In this document: positions 51,482 to 60,442 of the stretch, in pieces
How positions within the stretch are numbered: the stretch's first letter is position 1
How the letters are laid out: each line of letters starts with the position of its first letter
Source of the DNA: Phycisphaeraceae bacterium
Lineage (GTDB): Bacteria; Planctomycetota; Phycisphaerae; Phycisphaerales; UBA1924
Assembly (NCBI GenBank): GCA_019636845.1
Contig: JAHBWV010000001.1
Span: forward strand, 2,418,001-2,482,000
Direction: 5' to 3'
DNA: 64,000 nt
Position numbers and translations under genes: made by a program
The notes under the pieces: generated by a model
The model's input: the letters and a program-made list of their open reading frames with translations, nothing else
Told to the model about the DNA's origin: nothing
Databases searched by the model: none

Positions 51482-52588
51482 ATGTGGACTATTGGGGGTG
51501 TGATAGGCCCACTTTCACGGGGGAGCGGTGGGTGGACCGATGGACAGCGACCTTTGCAGAGCGAATCTCTCCCCAAGTCGATCCTGATCATCCGGCCGAG
51601 CGCGCTGGGGGATGTCTGCCGCTCGGTGCCTGTGCTGGCATCGTTGCGGAGCGGGTACCCGGAGGCCCGGATTGACTGGCTGGTGCAGGACACGTTTGCG
51701 GACGCGATCTCGGGGCACCCTGCGTTGTCGGGCGTGGTTCCGTTCGAGCGCGGGAGACTGGGTAAGGACCTGAAGAAGATCCGACCGGGGAGCACGATCC
51801 GGTTTCTGCGTGATCTGCGTGCCCAGCGGTACGACCTTGTCATCGATGCGCAGGGGCTTTTCCGAAGCGGGATGCTGGCGCTGACAACGGGGGCGCGGCG
51901 CCGGGTGGGATACGCGAACGCGCAGGAAGTCGGATGGCTCGGATACAACGAGCGGCACCACGTCGATCGCGAGGTCCACGCCGTTGATCGGATGCTCGCG
52001 CTGGTCGAGCGGGCGGGCGTCAGGCCGGACGCGGTGATGCGACTGTATTCGCTGCCGGCGTGGAAACAGTGGGCAGAGCAGACGCTTGGATCATCGCGAG
52101 CCGCGGTGCTTGCTCCGACGAGCAGGTGGGCGGGGAAGCGGTGGCCCGCGGAGCGGTTCGCGGCTCTGGCGGAGCGGGTGCTCGGGATGGGAGTCGAGCG
52201 CGTCGCGATCGTCGGCGCAAGGTCCGAGCGAGAGCAGTGCGGACCCCTGCTCGAACTGGCATCGCGCGATCGGCGCGTGCTCGACCTGATCGGAAGGACG
52301 AGCGTCGGGGAGCTGATGGCTGTCGTCGAGCGGGCGGCGATTGTCGTGGCGAACGACTCCGCGGCCCTCCACATGGCGGTCGGATTCGAGCGTCCGATGG
52401 TCGCGCTCTACGGGCCGACGTCGATCTCGCGGGTCGGGCCGTATCGGCGCGAGCGCGACGTGATCCAACATGTTGAGCCGGGGGAGGTTCTTGATCACAA
52501 GGACGAACCGGCCGGACGAGAGATGATGGAGCGGATCTCGGTCGAGGAAGTCGCTGAACGCGTCTGCGTTGCGGTGAACGCGACGTGA
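51482..52588 (+). CDS. Glycosyltransferase family 9 (heptosyltransferase-like)
   Basis: This GT-B enzyme resembles ADP-heptose:LPS heptosyltransferases. It has the N-terminal SILIIRPSALGDVCRSVPVL motif, GARRRVGYANAQE in the acceptor half, and the donor-site segment VVANDSAALHMAVGFERPMVALYGPT typical of GT9. The length is 368 residues from ATG 51482. The start is uncertain: TTG 51554 would give the family-like N-terminus directly, and a frame starting at 51404 would leave almost no promoter from the divergent gene. It presumably adds a heptose or similar sugar to a cell-surface glycan; substrate is unknown. Confidence 0.85.
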   Translation: MWTIGGVIGPLSRGSGGWTDGQRPLQSESLPKSILIIRPSALGDVCRSVPVLASLRSGYPEARIDWLVQDTFADAISGHPALSGVVPFERGRLGKDLKKIRPGSTIRFLRDLRAQRYDLVIDAQGLFRSGMLALTTGARRRVGYANAQEVGWLGYNERHHVDREVHAVDRMLALVERAGVRPDAVMRLYSLPAWKQWAEQTLGSSRAAVLAPTSRWAGKRWPAERFAALAERVLGMGVERVAIVGARSEREQCGPLLELASRDRRVLDLIGRTSVGELMAVVERAAIVVANDSAALHMAVGFERPMVALYGPTSISRVGPYRRERDVIQHVEPGEVLDHKDEPAGREMMERISVEEVAERVCVAVNAT

Positions 52589-52607
52589 ATGAAACCGAGT
52601 TCGGTCT

Positions 52608-53798
52608 TCAACCGTTCTTCTTTGCAAAGTCGCGCATGAAGTCGGCGAGCACCTTGCACCCCGCCTCGGGCATCGCGTTGTACATGCTGGCGCGCATGCC
52701 GCCTGCCGAGCGGTGTCCCTTCATCGCGTCGAGGCCCGCGGCGGTTGACTCCTTGCAGAACTTGTCGTCGAGCTCGGGCGTCGGGGCCTTGAAAGTGATG
52801 TTCATAAGACTGCGGGCGTGGGGTTGAGCGCACCCCTTCCAGAAGCCGCCGGAAGTATCGATCGCGTCGTAGACCAGGCCGGCCTTCCTGATGTTGCGTT
52901 CGTGGATGACTTCGAGGCAGTGCTTGCCTCCCTGGGCTTGCGCGAGGATCCATTTGAAGACGAGGCCGCAGATGTAGATCGCGAAGACGGGCGGCGTGTT
53001 CGGGCGGCTCTCGTCCTTGGCGAAGGTCTCGTACCTGAGCATCCAGGGGAGATCGCGGACCTTCTTGGTCGCGAGATCGTCGCGGATGACGACGAGGGTG
53101 GTGCCGGCGGCCCCGAGGTTCTTCTGCGCGCCTGCGTAGACGAGGCCGTACTTGGTGAAGTCAACGGGACGGCTGTAGATATCGCTGGACATGTCGCAGA
53201 CGAGCGGCACGCCCGCGGGGACCGTGGGGATGCGCTCGCGCCAGGTGTTCTTGCCCCCGGCGATGTCGTGCCACTCCGTGCCGAAGATCGTGTTGTTCGA
53301 GCACATGTGGACGTACGCGGGGGATGCGGAGTACCTGATCTGCTCGTCGGTGGGGATGTAGGAGTGGTTCTTGTCCTTGCTCGTGAAGGCCTCGTGCACG
53401 GGACCGTAGACCTTTGCCTGTTCGAGACTCTTCTCGGCCCAGTATCCGGTGGTGATGTAGTCCGCAGTCTGGTCCTGGGGCTTCAAGTTGGCGGGGACCA
53501 GGAAGTTCTGGCTGGTGGCGCCGCCTGTCATAAAGAGGACGTGGTAGTTGCTCGGGAGGTTGCTGATCTTGCGGAAGTCCTCGAACGCTTCGGCGAGGAC
53601 CCGGTCGTAGACCTTGGCCCGGTGCGAGTGCTCGAGAATCCCCACACCCGAGCCCTTGATGTTGAAGACGTCCTCCTGGATCTGTTGCAGGACGGGCTCG
53701 GGGAGGCAGCCGGGGCCGGCGGAGAAGTTGAAGATGCGTTCGCCTGAAGTCGTCTTGGTCACGGCCGGCGCGGTCCCGGCGGGGCTCATCGTGGTCAT
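52608..53798 (-). CDS. serC: Phosphoserine aminotransferase
   Basis: The PLP-dependent enzyme converts 3-phosphohydroxypyruvate to phosphoserine in serine synthesis. The 396-residue protein has an N-terminal FSAGPGCLPEPVLQQI, MTGGATSQNFLVP (cofactor phosphate), and the PLP lysine in GLVYAGAQKNLGAAG. It ends with the RASMYNAMP...GCKVLADFM segment. ATG 53798 is chosen over the frame start at 54032 because AGGAG lies just upstream. A TACAAT -10-like hexamer is at 53836-53841 (minus strand). It is 80 bases downstream of serA, so the two steps of the pathway may be cotranscribed. Confidence 0.95.
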   Translation of the reverse strand: MTTMSPAGTAPAVTKTTSGERIFNFSAGPGCLPEPVLQQIQEDVFNIKGSGVGILEHSHRAKVYDRVLAEAFEDFRKISNLPSNYHVLFMTGGATSQNFLVPANLKPQDQTADYITTGYWAEKSLEQAKVYGPVHEAFTSKDKNHSYIPTDEQIRYSASPAYVHMCSNNTIFGTEWHDIAGGKNTWRERIPTVPAGVPLVCDMSSDIYSRPVDFTKYGLVYAGAQKNLGAAGTTLVVIRDDLATKKVRDLPWMLRYETFAKDESRPNTPPVFAIYICGLVFKWILAQAQGGKHCLEVIHERNIRKAGLVYDAIDTSGGFWKGCAQPHARSLMNITFKAPTPELDDKFCKESTAAGLDAMKGHRSAGGMRASMYNAMPEAGCKVLADFMRDFAKKNG

Positions 53799-53878
53799 GG
53801 CTGCTCTCCTGAACTGAATCTGCGTTGGATGTCGGATTGTACGCCCCGATGGATCTCTGCCGTGATTCGCAGCGGGCA

Positions 53879-54862
53879 TCAGTTGACGCGATTCTCGATC
53901 GTGCCGGTCTCCTTGAGGACTCGTACGATCCGGACGACCTCTTCCGCGACTGCGTTCTGGGCCTGCTCGGTCCCCGCGCCGCTGTGGTGGGTGATCGAGA
54001 CGCCGCTCAGTTTCGCGGTCTGGCAGGTCCATGCCCCCTGCGGCTCTGCGGGCTGATTCTCAAAGACATCGAGCCCGGCACGGATCCCCTTTGAGACCAT
54101 CGCATCGCGGAGGGCCGCCTCGTCGATGACGCTTCCTCGGGATGTGTTGACGAGGTACGCACCGGGCTTCATTTTCGAGAGAAACTCGCGCCCGATCAGG
54201 TGCTTGGTGTCGGATGCGCCGGGCAGATGGATCGAGATCGCATCGCAGACAGACGCGAGCGTGTGGAGGGCGGGTGTGTCGTTGCCCCCCCACTCTGCGC
54301 CGAGATCCTTCGCGTGATCCTTGGTGATGGAGCGGCTCCACGCGATCACGCGCATCTCAAAGGCGAGGGCGCGTTTGATGACGGCGCGTCCGATCGCGCC
54401 GCAGCCGACGACGCCGAGTGTTGAGCCCTTCAGTCCCCGTGCGCCGCCGGTGCCGGTGCGCCCGAACTCTTTTTTGTCCCACTTTCCCTCACGGGCGGCG
54501 ATGGTCTGCTCCGGTATGCGCCTGTCGAGGTTGATCAGGTGCCCGATCGCGAGCTCGGCGACGGCAACTGCGTTCATGCCGGGGCAGTTGGCGACGGCGA
54601 TTCCAGCGGCTGTCGCGGCGTTGAGATCGATGTTGTCGTACCCCGCTCCCGCCCGGATGATGAGACGGACGCCCCTCATGCCCTCGATGGACAGGGCCGT
54701 GACCTTCTTCGAGCGGACGACCAGCACCTCGGCGCGGGCGTCGTTCACGACGGCGGCTAGCCCGTCGGCCGGAGTCTCCGGCGCGTTCGTGACATTGCAC
54801 CCGATGGCAGCGAGTCCGTCGAGGCCGACTCTCTCGAACTTGTCCGCGACCACGATCTTCAT
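53879..54862 (-). CDS. serA: Phosphoglycerate dehydrogenase, short form
   Basis: The protein oxidises 3-phosphoglycerate to 3-phosphohydroxypyruvate, the first serine-pathway step. At 327 residues it is the short form, without the C-terminal ACT domain (long forms reach 410-530). Motifs are RAGAGYDNIDLNAA, the NAD-binding Rossmann fold LGVVGCGAIGRAV, and the catalytic Arg-Glu-His set in NTSRGSVIDE, LDVFENQP and ITHHSGAGT. AAGGAG lies upstream of ATG 54862, and a TAGAAT -10-like hexamer is at 54894-54899 (minus strand). Confidence 0.92.
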   Translation of the reverse strand: MKIVVADKFERVGLDGLAAIGCNVTNAPETPADGLAAVVNDARAEVLVVRSKKVTALSIEGMRGVRLIIRAGAGYDNIDLNAATAAGIAVANCPGMNAVAVAELAIGHLINLDRRIPEQTIAAREGKWDKKEFGRTGTGGARGLKGSTLGVVGCGAIGRAVIKRALAFEMRVIAWSRSITKDHAKDLGAEWGGNDTPALHTLASVCDAISIHLPGASDTKHLIGREFLSKMKPGAYLVNTSRGSVIDEAALRDAMVSKGIRAGLDVFENQPAEPQGAWTCQTAKLSGVSITHHSGAGTEQAQNAVAEEVVRIVRVLKETGTIENRVN

Positions 54863-54942
54863 TGTGGGCTCCTTCGGGCTTGGGTACGCGATGATTCTAC
54901 CGGGTAGTGGATGCGCGCTGTCTCTTGGGCGGGGGCAGAGCG

Positions 54943-54974
54943 AAAAGGACCCCCGGAGTCTCCGGGGGTCCTTT
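54943..54974 (-). terminator. Intrinsic terminator after the prepilin-like gene
   Basis: A perfect 14-bp stem (AAAGGACCCCCGGA with TCCGGGGGTCCTTT) with a 3-base loop (GTC) is followed on the minus strand by a short T-tract. It is the only strong intrinsic terminator in the window. It separates the prepilin-like gene (ends 55004) from serA (starts 54862). Symmetry means it could also stop plus-strand readthrough. Confidence 0.85.
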
Positions 54975-55003
54975 GTCGGAATCATGCGATGCGATCGGAT
55001 CGA

Positions 55004-56071
55004 TCAGTCGAAGGTCTGACCGGTGAAGACCTCGCGGCCACCGTAGTCGAGGCCCTTGAGGCCGCCACGGGTCCACTTCATGTAGCCCTTGACGTTGGGA
55101 TCGGTGAGGGCACCGTTGCGGGTCGGGGGTTCCCACTGGTTGCGCGGGTAGAGAGCGCGGGCGTAGGAGAACCATGTGATGGCGGAAGACCTGAGCGTCG
55201 GAGCATTGGGATCCCAGCCGATGTTGGAGTCGCCACTCTGACGGACGGACGAGGAGGCGTCGAACATCAGGACGGGGATGCGTGCATCATCGTACGCGTA
55301 GTAGCGCTGCACCTTCTTGTAGCGATCGACCGACTCGTGCATGAAGGCCTTGCCGGAGGGGAAGGTCACGTCGGATGCGCGGGTGGCGTCGAGGTCTGCA
55401 TCACCGGGGACAAAGTACGAGTTGTGCGCGCCCCACTTGAGTCGGCGAGTGACAGCGGCACCGCTGGTGGCGCGGATGTTCGAGCTCTGGCCACGGTCGT
55501 AGAGCGCGACGACGGTGTCGTACGAGCAGGAGTATGGCCAGCGCAGCTCACTGCTATCGAGCGTGCCTGATCCGGCGGAGGCGGCGGGGCTCGGCGTGTA
55601 GAAGCCGAACTCGCGCCAGTTCTGCCACGCGTTGCGATGGACATCGCTGGGGCTGACGACCAGTTTTTCGGGGAGACGCGAGGCGAGATAGTCCTGCAGC
55701 ACGAGGTGGGAGTAGAGGACGTGGGGAATCCAGCCGGAGATGCGGGTGAGGTTGCGGCCGCCACGCTCGTTGATGATGGAGACGGCCTGATCCGCCGCGG
55801 CTTGCAGGAGCGAACCGGAAGCACCGAAGGGGTTCTCCGGCTGATCGACGCGCCATGAGAACGTCGGGTTCTTGTCCGCGTAGTCGGTCGCGTACGAGTT
55901 GGACGCGACGCCGAGCTGGCGCTGGTTGTTGAGATCGATGGAGAGTCGGGCGGCCTTTCTGGCCTCGCCGAGCGCGGGGAGAAGGATGCCGATGAGCAGG
56001 GCGATGATCGCGATCACCACCAACAGCTCGATCAGCGTGAATGCACGCCTGTTCATCGTCTTTGACTCCAT
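55004..56071 (-). CDS. Prepilin-type (DUF1559-like) secreted protein
   Basis: The protein has 355 residues. The N-terminus [23 protein letters not shown] is a type IV prepilin signal with Ala, not Gly, at -1 and Glu at +5, followed by [13 protein letters not shown], typical of planctomycete pseudopilin-like proteins. The mature part is strand-rich with aromatic repeats ([24 protein letters not shown]). It could be a pseudopilus-associated subunit or a substrate of the T2SS encoded upstream. ATG 56071 gives [13 protein letters not shown] 56056 is the alternative. A promoter with an extended -10 lies upstream. Confidence 0.8.
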   Translation of the reverse strand: MESKTMNRRAFTLIELLVVIAIIALLIGILLPALGEARKAARLSIDLNNQRQLGVASNSYATDYADKNPTFSWRVDQPENPFGASGSLLQAAADQAVSIINERGGRNLTRISGWIPHVLYSHLVLQDYLASRLPEKLVVSPSDVHRNAWQNWREFGFYTPSPAASAGSGTLDSSELRWPYSCSYDTVVALYDRGQSSNIRATSGAAVTRRLKWGAHNSYFVPGDADLDATRASDVTFPSGKAFMHESVDRYKKVQRYYAYDDARIPVLMFDASSSVRQSGDSNIGWDPNAPTLRSSAITWFSYARALYPRNQWEPPTRNGALTDPNVKGYMKWTRGGLKGLDYGGREVFTGQTFD

Positions 56072-56140
56072 TGTCGGACCTCCGCGTGTTGTGCGACGCG
56101 ATCACTTCCGCCTGGTTCAACCTACAGGGGTTGAAACCCT

Positions 56141-56170
56141 AGTCTAGCAGAATCCACATACAGATTGCAA
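56141..56170 (-). promoter_or_regulatory. Putative promoter of the prepilin-like gene
   Basis: On the minus strand TTGCAA (56165-56170) is followed by an 18-base spacer and TAGACT (56141-56146), with TGC directly before TAGACT (extended -10). It gives a leader of about 60-70 bases before the ATG. Confidence 0.5.
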
Positions 56171-56210
56171 GAAGAAAGAACAACGGACGTTGACCAAACT
56201 TTTTACGAAC

Positions 56211-56236
56211 AATAAAGCCCCGTGCTCGGGCATTCA
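56211..56236 (-). terminator. Possible weak terminator after the zinc-ribbon gene
   Basis: On the minus strand GCCC-G ... C-GGGGC can form an imperfect stem of five base pairs with a bulge, followed by CTTTATTGTT. It lies 30-55 bases beyond the stop of the 168-residue zinc-ribbon gene. Confidence 0.3.
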
Positions 56237-56267
56237 GGACCTCTCGGAGGCGCTCAGGCGGGGGCCA

Positions 56268-56774
56268 TTATCTCTGCTCCCGGGATGGGATTCTTGCCAT
56301 GGTCGGGATCTCTCTCACTTCGCCGAGTCCCATGTACTGCCGGTCTTGCTCGACGTTGAAGGAGGCGTTGCATGTCTTGCATGCCACGTCGTCGACGCGG
56401 GCTGCGGCAGCGCAGGCGTGGCAGACGCCGAGGATGTGGGCGATGCCGGGGACACGCTTTGCGATCTCCCAGAACTGTCGCGTACTCGGGCCGCGGACGA
56501 TGGTTGCGGGGGTGATCTTCCCCCGGAGGGCCATGGCCTTCATGACTGCGTATGAGCAACCCGGTCGGAAGGGGTGTTCGATATCTCTGATGAACCACGG
56601 CCCCATGTGGTTCTGTGTGGCCTGACGGGAGAGCGGATCGAAGAGCCCGGCGCAGGTCTCGCAACGATCGTGTCGCAGGGAGGATGTGCCGCAGTAGGGG
56701 CAGAGGACGGGCCGGCGTTCGTCCATCTCATGGCCACCGTCGATGCCTTTGAAGCGTTCCGATCCATTGTGCAT
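56268..56774 (-). CDS. Double zinc-ribbon protein, unknown function
   Basis: The 168-residue protein has two CxxC pairs near the N-terminus (CPYCG, CETCAG) and another two pairs near the C-terminus (CHAC, CKTC), so two zinc ribbons flank a middle domain with GPWFIRDIEHPFRPG. That middle domain resembles a GYF_2-type peptide-binding fold, but I cannot confirm it. The hydrophobic content is low, so it is cytoplasmic. TAGCAT ends six bases before ATG 56774, which suggests a leaderless start; a second ATG at 56726 is possible. It is divergent from the parvulin-like gene, with which it shares a 62-base upstream region. Confidence 0.7.
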   Translation of the reverse strand: MHNGSERFKGIDGGHEMDERRPVLCPYCGTSSLRHDRCETCAGLFDPLSRQATQNHMGPWFIRDIEHPFRPGCSYAVMKAMALRGKITPATIVRGPSTRQFWEIAKRVPGIAHILGVCHACAAAARVDDVACKTCNASFNVEQDRQYMGLGEVREIPTMARIPSREQR

Positions 56775-56836
56775 ATGTGGATGCTACACGATGAACCGTC
56801 TGCGTGGGGATGGGCAAGTTCCCTACCCTGAGAGCC

Positions 56837-57937
56837 ATGAGGAAGCCAAGTGCATCTGGTCCATGTGCCACCCGGATCCGTGCGCCTCGATGGCGTATGC
56901 GTCTGGCGACGATGGGCGCGGTCTGTATCGGCTGGATGTTTGCGTGTGGCTGTGCTGATTCCGGGGCGTCGAGCGACGCTCTGGGGCGTGAGGGGGCGGG
57001 GCTTCGCGCTTCGGAGCGGACCGTGCAGGTCTCCCGCCCGGGCGAGACGAGACAGCAGCCGCAGCAGGGAGGATCGGCAGTGCCTGCGGCGGTGCTCGGG
57101 AGCGAGACGTACACGATCGCCCAGATCGCGCCGTATCTTGCGGAGGCGTTCGGCGGGCTTGTCATTGAGGAGATCCTGATCACGCGAACCGCGGAGGCGG
57201 AGTTGGCGCGGATGGGACGCTCTCTGACTGCGGCGGACCTTGAACGCGAGCGTGCGGAGTTGGCCGATGCGCTGGATGTCGGGAGGAGCGGTGTCAACCC
57301 GGAGCAGGCGATCGATTCCGTGAGGCGGGCGCGGGGGCTCGGGCCGGAGCGATTCGGGCTGCTCGTGCGCCGGACCGCGGCCCTGCGGAAACTCGTGAGC
57401 GATGAGGTGAGCGTGACGGATGATGAGATCCGCCTGGCGCACGCCGTTCGATACGGGCAGAAGCGACGGGTTCGGATGTTCATGGCGGCGACTGAGCGCG
57501 AAGCGGCGGCTGCGCTCGCGGAGTTGCGGGGTCTTGACGGGGTGTCGCGTCGAGCCAGGTTCATCCAGATGGCCATGGACCGTTCGATCGATGCCTCGGG
57601 CGCGGCGGGGGGTCTGATCGAGCCGATCTCCGTGGCTGACCCGGCGTACCCGCTCTCGGTTCGTACCACGATCGGCTCGCTGCAGGCGGGTGAGATCAGC
57701 CCTGTGATCGCCCTGAATCCCAACTACGCGATTGTGCTCGTAGAAGAGGTGATCCCGGATCAGGGAGTCTCGATCGAGGCGGTGAGACAGTCGCTGGCAT
57801 CGGACCTGCGGCGTCGGCAGGAGCGGCTGCTGATGGAGCGGAAGGCCAGGGCGATTCTGGAGACATCGAGCGTGACGATCATTGACCCATCGCTGCAATG
57901 GTCGTGGCGGAGCCGCGAGAGCCGCAGGGAACAGTGA
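56837..57937 (+). CDS. Parvulin/SurA-like periplasmic lipoprotein
   Basis: The protein has 366 residues. ATG 56837 has TACCCT ending seven bases upstream and no Shine-Dalgarno. A hydrophobic segment around residues 25-37 (GAVCIGWMFACGC) may be a signal with a poorly conserved lipobox. The middle has a SurA_N-like helical region and VSVTDDEIRLAHAVRYGQKRRV, the usual lead into a parvulin domain. The later part AAGGLIEPISVADPAYPLSV and AGEISPVIALNPNYAIVLVEE resembles a parvulin domain. It is probably a chaperone or isomerase for secreted proteins, related to the SurA-like protein at the window start. Confidence 0.7.
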   Translation: MRKPSASGPCATRIRAPRWRMRLATMGAVCIGWMFACGCADSGASSDALGREGAGLRASERTVQVSRPGETRQQPQQGGSAVPAAVLGSETYTIAQIAPYLAEAFGGLVIEEILITRTAEAELARMGRSLTAADLERERAELADALDVGRSGVNPEQAIDSVRRARGLGPERFGLLVRRTAALRKLVSDEVSVTDDEIRLAHAVRYGQKRRVRMFMAATEREAAAALAELRGLDGVSRRARFIQMAMDRSIDASGAAGGLIEPISVADPAYPLSVRTTIGSLQAGEISPVIALNPNYAIVLVEEVIPDQGVSIEAVRQSLASDLRRRQERLLMERKARAILETSSVTIIDPSLQWSWRSRESRREQ

Positions 57938-58015
57938 GACCGAGGGAGATCGGGTCCTGGCATGTGCTGTGGTTGAGCTGTTCCGGGTGTGGCGGGTTCG
58001 GGCTATGCTGTCGTC

Positions 58016-58582
58016 ATGGAGACTCCCTCTCGATCGCTGCGATTCTTTGCTTGGTGGGCTGTTCCTGCTTTGGGTGTGGCATCCGGGTGTGTTCAGTCGA
58101 ACCACAGGTCGACGATCGGTGACGAGGTGGTGCTGGCGGCGTTCTCTGAGCGTGAGCCGACGAGCGAGAACCGCAGCACACCGACACTGCGAACCCTGAC
58201 GCGTGAGGAGTGGAGCTCCGTCGAGTTCCTGGTTCCTTCGGACGGTGTCGGTCACCGCCCAAACTATCGAACGCACTGGCTGACGGACCATACGCTCGCA
58301 CGCGCGAGGGGTGAGCACCCGACGGCTTCGACCGCGTTCGAGCTCGGGCAATCCGGGAGCTCGACGCAGATCCACGAGGCGTTGATCGCGCCCTTCAACC
58401 AGATCTTCGATGCGGCCACGATGCCTGTGATGCTGTTTGTTGAGCCCCAGACAGCGGAGTTGCGGAGCCCTTACCGTCGGTTCGAGAGGTCGCCGAGAGC
58501 ATCGATGCTGCCACCGGAGGCGTGCTCGATCTGCGGCAAGGCGTGCACGGCTGAGGCGTGTGCGGGGGGTGATGCTCGATGA
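58016..58582 (+). CDS. Small Cys-rich lipoprotein, unknown function
   Basis: The 188-residue protein has a signal ending in GVASGC (lipobox at about residue 25). TATGCT ends six bases before ATG 58016, another leaderless candidate. The mature part is charged and lacks recognisable domains. The C-terminus has a tight Cys cluster, CSICGKACTAEACAGG, resembling a short metal-binding hook. The stop overlaps the following rhodanese gene by ATGA (58579-58582), so the two are translationally coupled, and a sulfur- or metal-handling role is conceivable. Confidence 0.6.
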   Translation: METPSRSLRFFAWWAVPALGVASGCVQSNHRSTIGDEVVLAAFSEREPTSENRSTPTLRTLTREEWSSVEFLVPSDGVGHRPNYRTHWLTDHTLARARGEHPTASTAFELGQSGSSTQIHEALIAPFNQIFDAATMPVMLFVEPQTAELRSPYRRFERSPRASMLPPEACSICGKACTAEACAGGDAR

Positions 58583-58986
58583 GCGGGACTGGCAGCGATC
58601 TTCCTGATGGGTATCCGTTTCAGCCGGGGCTGGAGATCTCTCCACGCGAGACAGCGGAGTTGATGCGGACTCGCCCAGACGGGTTGCTCGTGATCGACTG
58701 TCGCGAGAGAGTGGAGTGGGAGACGGCGCGGATCGAGGGGACGGTGCTGATTCCGCTTGGTGAGATTCAGGATCGGATCGACGAGATCGAGGGGCAGGGG
58801 AAGCCGACGATCGCTGTGGTGTGCCATCACGGCCGGCGGTCGATGAAGGCGGCGTTGCTGCTTCGCCAGTTGGGGATCGAAGGTGCTCTGTCGGTTGCCG
58901 GCGGCATCGACTGGTGGTCTCGGTCGGTGGATGGATCGATTCCCCGGTACACGAAGGACGCCAGCGGGTGTCGGGTCGTCGGCTGA
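58579..58986 (+). CDS. Rhodanese-domain protein
   Basis: This 135-residue single-domain rhodanese has the structural motif GLLVIDCRERVEWETARI, the strand EGTVLIPLGEIQDRIDEI and the active-site loop VVCHHGRRSMKAALLL with the catalytic Cys intact. It probably transfers sulfane sulfur to an acceptor such as cyanide, thiols or a biosynthetic enzyme. It has no signal peptide, unlike the coupled upstream lipoprotein, so it is cytoplasmic. Confidence 0.9.
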   Translation: MSGTGSDLPDGYPFQPGLEISPRETAELMRTRPDGLLVIDCRERVEWETARIEGTVLIPLGEIQDRIDEIEGQGKPTIAVVCHHGRRSMKAALLLRQLGIEGALSVAGGIDWWSRSVDGSIPRYTKDASGCRVVG

Positions 58987-59177
58987 CGCGGATCGTCCGA
59001 GCACGCTGCCTGCACTCGGTCAACTTCTGTGACGCATCCGGTGGAGTGTCTCGCGCGTGCAATTGAGCCGCGCTTCGCGGGTCACTGTCAATGGCCAGTC
59101 GCGGTGCGAGTGGGAGAGCAGCGAGGATCGTCCCTTCTGCAAAGCGGTCAGGGCGAGTAGCGCGTGGACACAACATA

Positions 59178-59212
59178 AAGACAGCCCCCGCGCCGGAGCA
59201 CGGGGGCTGTTG
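59178..59212 (-). terminator. Intrinsic terminator after the dockerin-like protein gene
   Basis: A perfect 10-bp stem (ACAGCCCCCG with CGGGGGCTGT, 59181-59190 with 59201-59210) and a 10-base loop are followed on the minus strand by CTTTATGTTG. It sits about 60 bases past the stop of the 59270-60442 gene. Confidence 0.75.
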
Positions 59213-59269
59213 TGCTGATCAGTTCTGCCGCCGAATCTGCCCGAGGACAGATCGAGCGTGCATCAACTC

Positions 59270-60442
59270 TTAGGAGCACTGACCGAAGATGTCGAAGAAT
59301 CCGAGGAAGTCCTGGATGTCGACGAAGCCATCGGGGTTGTACCGATCGACGTCGAAGAGGGCGTCGGGGCACGGCGTGGACTGGAACTCACAGGGGCCGT
59401 AGTCGCCGAAGAAGTCCAGGAAGTCCTGGATGTCGACCTCGGTGTCGCCGTTGTAGTCAGCGGCGTCACAGGGGTTGCCGCCGCCGCCAGAGCTGCCGTA
59501 CATGGTCATCATGAAGGAGGCGTAGGGGTTCGTGGGCCATCCGCCGAACCAGAAGTTGCCGAAGCGACCGGTGCGGGGAGCAGCGGTGTTCGGGTTGGTG
59601 GGCGTGGTCCACCAAGTGAAGACGTCGCGGACGCCGTCGGCGTTGCCGCCACCGCCGGTCGGGAAGTCGTCATCCTCGATGATGTCGGCGGAAGCCGGGA
59701 GGACGAGGAACGGACCAGTGGTGCCCTTGGACTCGGTCTGGCCCTGGATGAAGGTGTAGCCCCAGCCGAAGTCGGCCTTGGGGTTGCCGTCGGTGTCGTC
59801 AAGATCGCAGCCCTGGTTGGGGCCGTTGATCTGGAAGGCGCCGGTGGCGGAGCCGTCGTTGTCGCCGATCTCGAAGAAGAAGCCCTGCGTGGTGGGCTCG
59901 AAATCGAAGGTGAAGGTCCAGCCGGTGAAGCCGGAGGAGAAGTACGCGCCGGGCGCGCTGCTGAGCGCGAGGCCAGCGGCGGGAACCGCGACTTCGGAAG
60001 CGGCGAGGCCGCCGTCGCAGTCGTAGTACCACTGGATCACCGTGAAGTTGGGGAGAGAAGAGACCGGAGCGATCTCGAGGCCGGCGTTGGTGGCGTAGCC
60101 GAGGCCGATGCCATCAACGACGGAGTTGAAGGCGATGTCGCCCCAGTCGCCGGCCTCAGAGCCGAGCGCCGGGATCGTTGGGGCGCGGGTGGGGTTGTCC
60201 ATACCGAAGAAGAAGTTGCCGTTGGCGGCATTATCCTGGTTGACGAAAATGCCATCGCCGAAGCGCTGGGAACCACCGGCGGGGGCGCCGAGGGTGACAA
60301 CACGCTCGCCCGTGCGCATGTTGACATACACATGGCCGGCGTGACGGAAATTGAGAGCCTCAGCGAGCTGGGGCTCGGACGCAAACGCCGTGCAGGCAGC
60401 ACCCGCCGCCACGGCAACCATCATGCAGCTCTTCGCCTTCAT
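59270..60442 (-). CDS. Secreted protein with two dockerin-like repeats
   Basis: The 390-residue protein has a signal peptide (AKSCMMVAVAAGAACTAFA, cut after AFA) preceded by AAGAGGAG six bases before ATG 60442. The mature part is Gly/Asp/Phe-rich and beta-like (TGWTFTFDFEPTTQGFFFEI). The C-terminal ~60 residues have two Ca-binding repeats, ADYNGDTEVDIQDFLDFF and VDRYNPDGFVDIQDFLGFF, each followed by a Cys. These resemble type I dockerin/EF-hand motifs common in secreted planctomycete proteins, where they are thought to act as sorting or surface-attachment tags. It is a plausible T2SS client. Confidence 0.8.
   Translation of the reverse strand: MKAKSCMMVAVAAGAACTAFASEPQLAEALNFRHAGHVYVNMRTGERVVTLGAPAGGSQRFGDGIFVNQDNAANGNFFFGMDNPTRAPTIPALGSEAGDWGDIAFNSVVDGIGLGYATNAGLEIAPVSSLPNFTVIQWYYDCDGGLAASEVAVPAAGLALSSAPGAYFSSGFTGWTFTFDFEPTTQGFFFEIGDNDGSATGAFQINGPNQGCDLDDTDGNPKADFGWGYTFIQGQTESKGTTGPFLVLPASADIIEDDDFPTGGGGNADGVRDVFTWWTTPTNPNTAAPRTGRFGNFWFGGWPTNPYASFMMTMYGSSGGGGNPCDAADYNGDTEVDIQDFLDFFGDYGPCEFQSTPCPDALFDVDRYNPDGFVDIQDFLGFFDIFGQCS

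Noticed and set aside
56540-59176. An 878-residue minus-strand open frame
   Set aside because: Arg/Pro/Ser-rich antisense of four real plus-strand genes (parvulin-like, lipoprotein, rhodanese); no family features.
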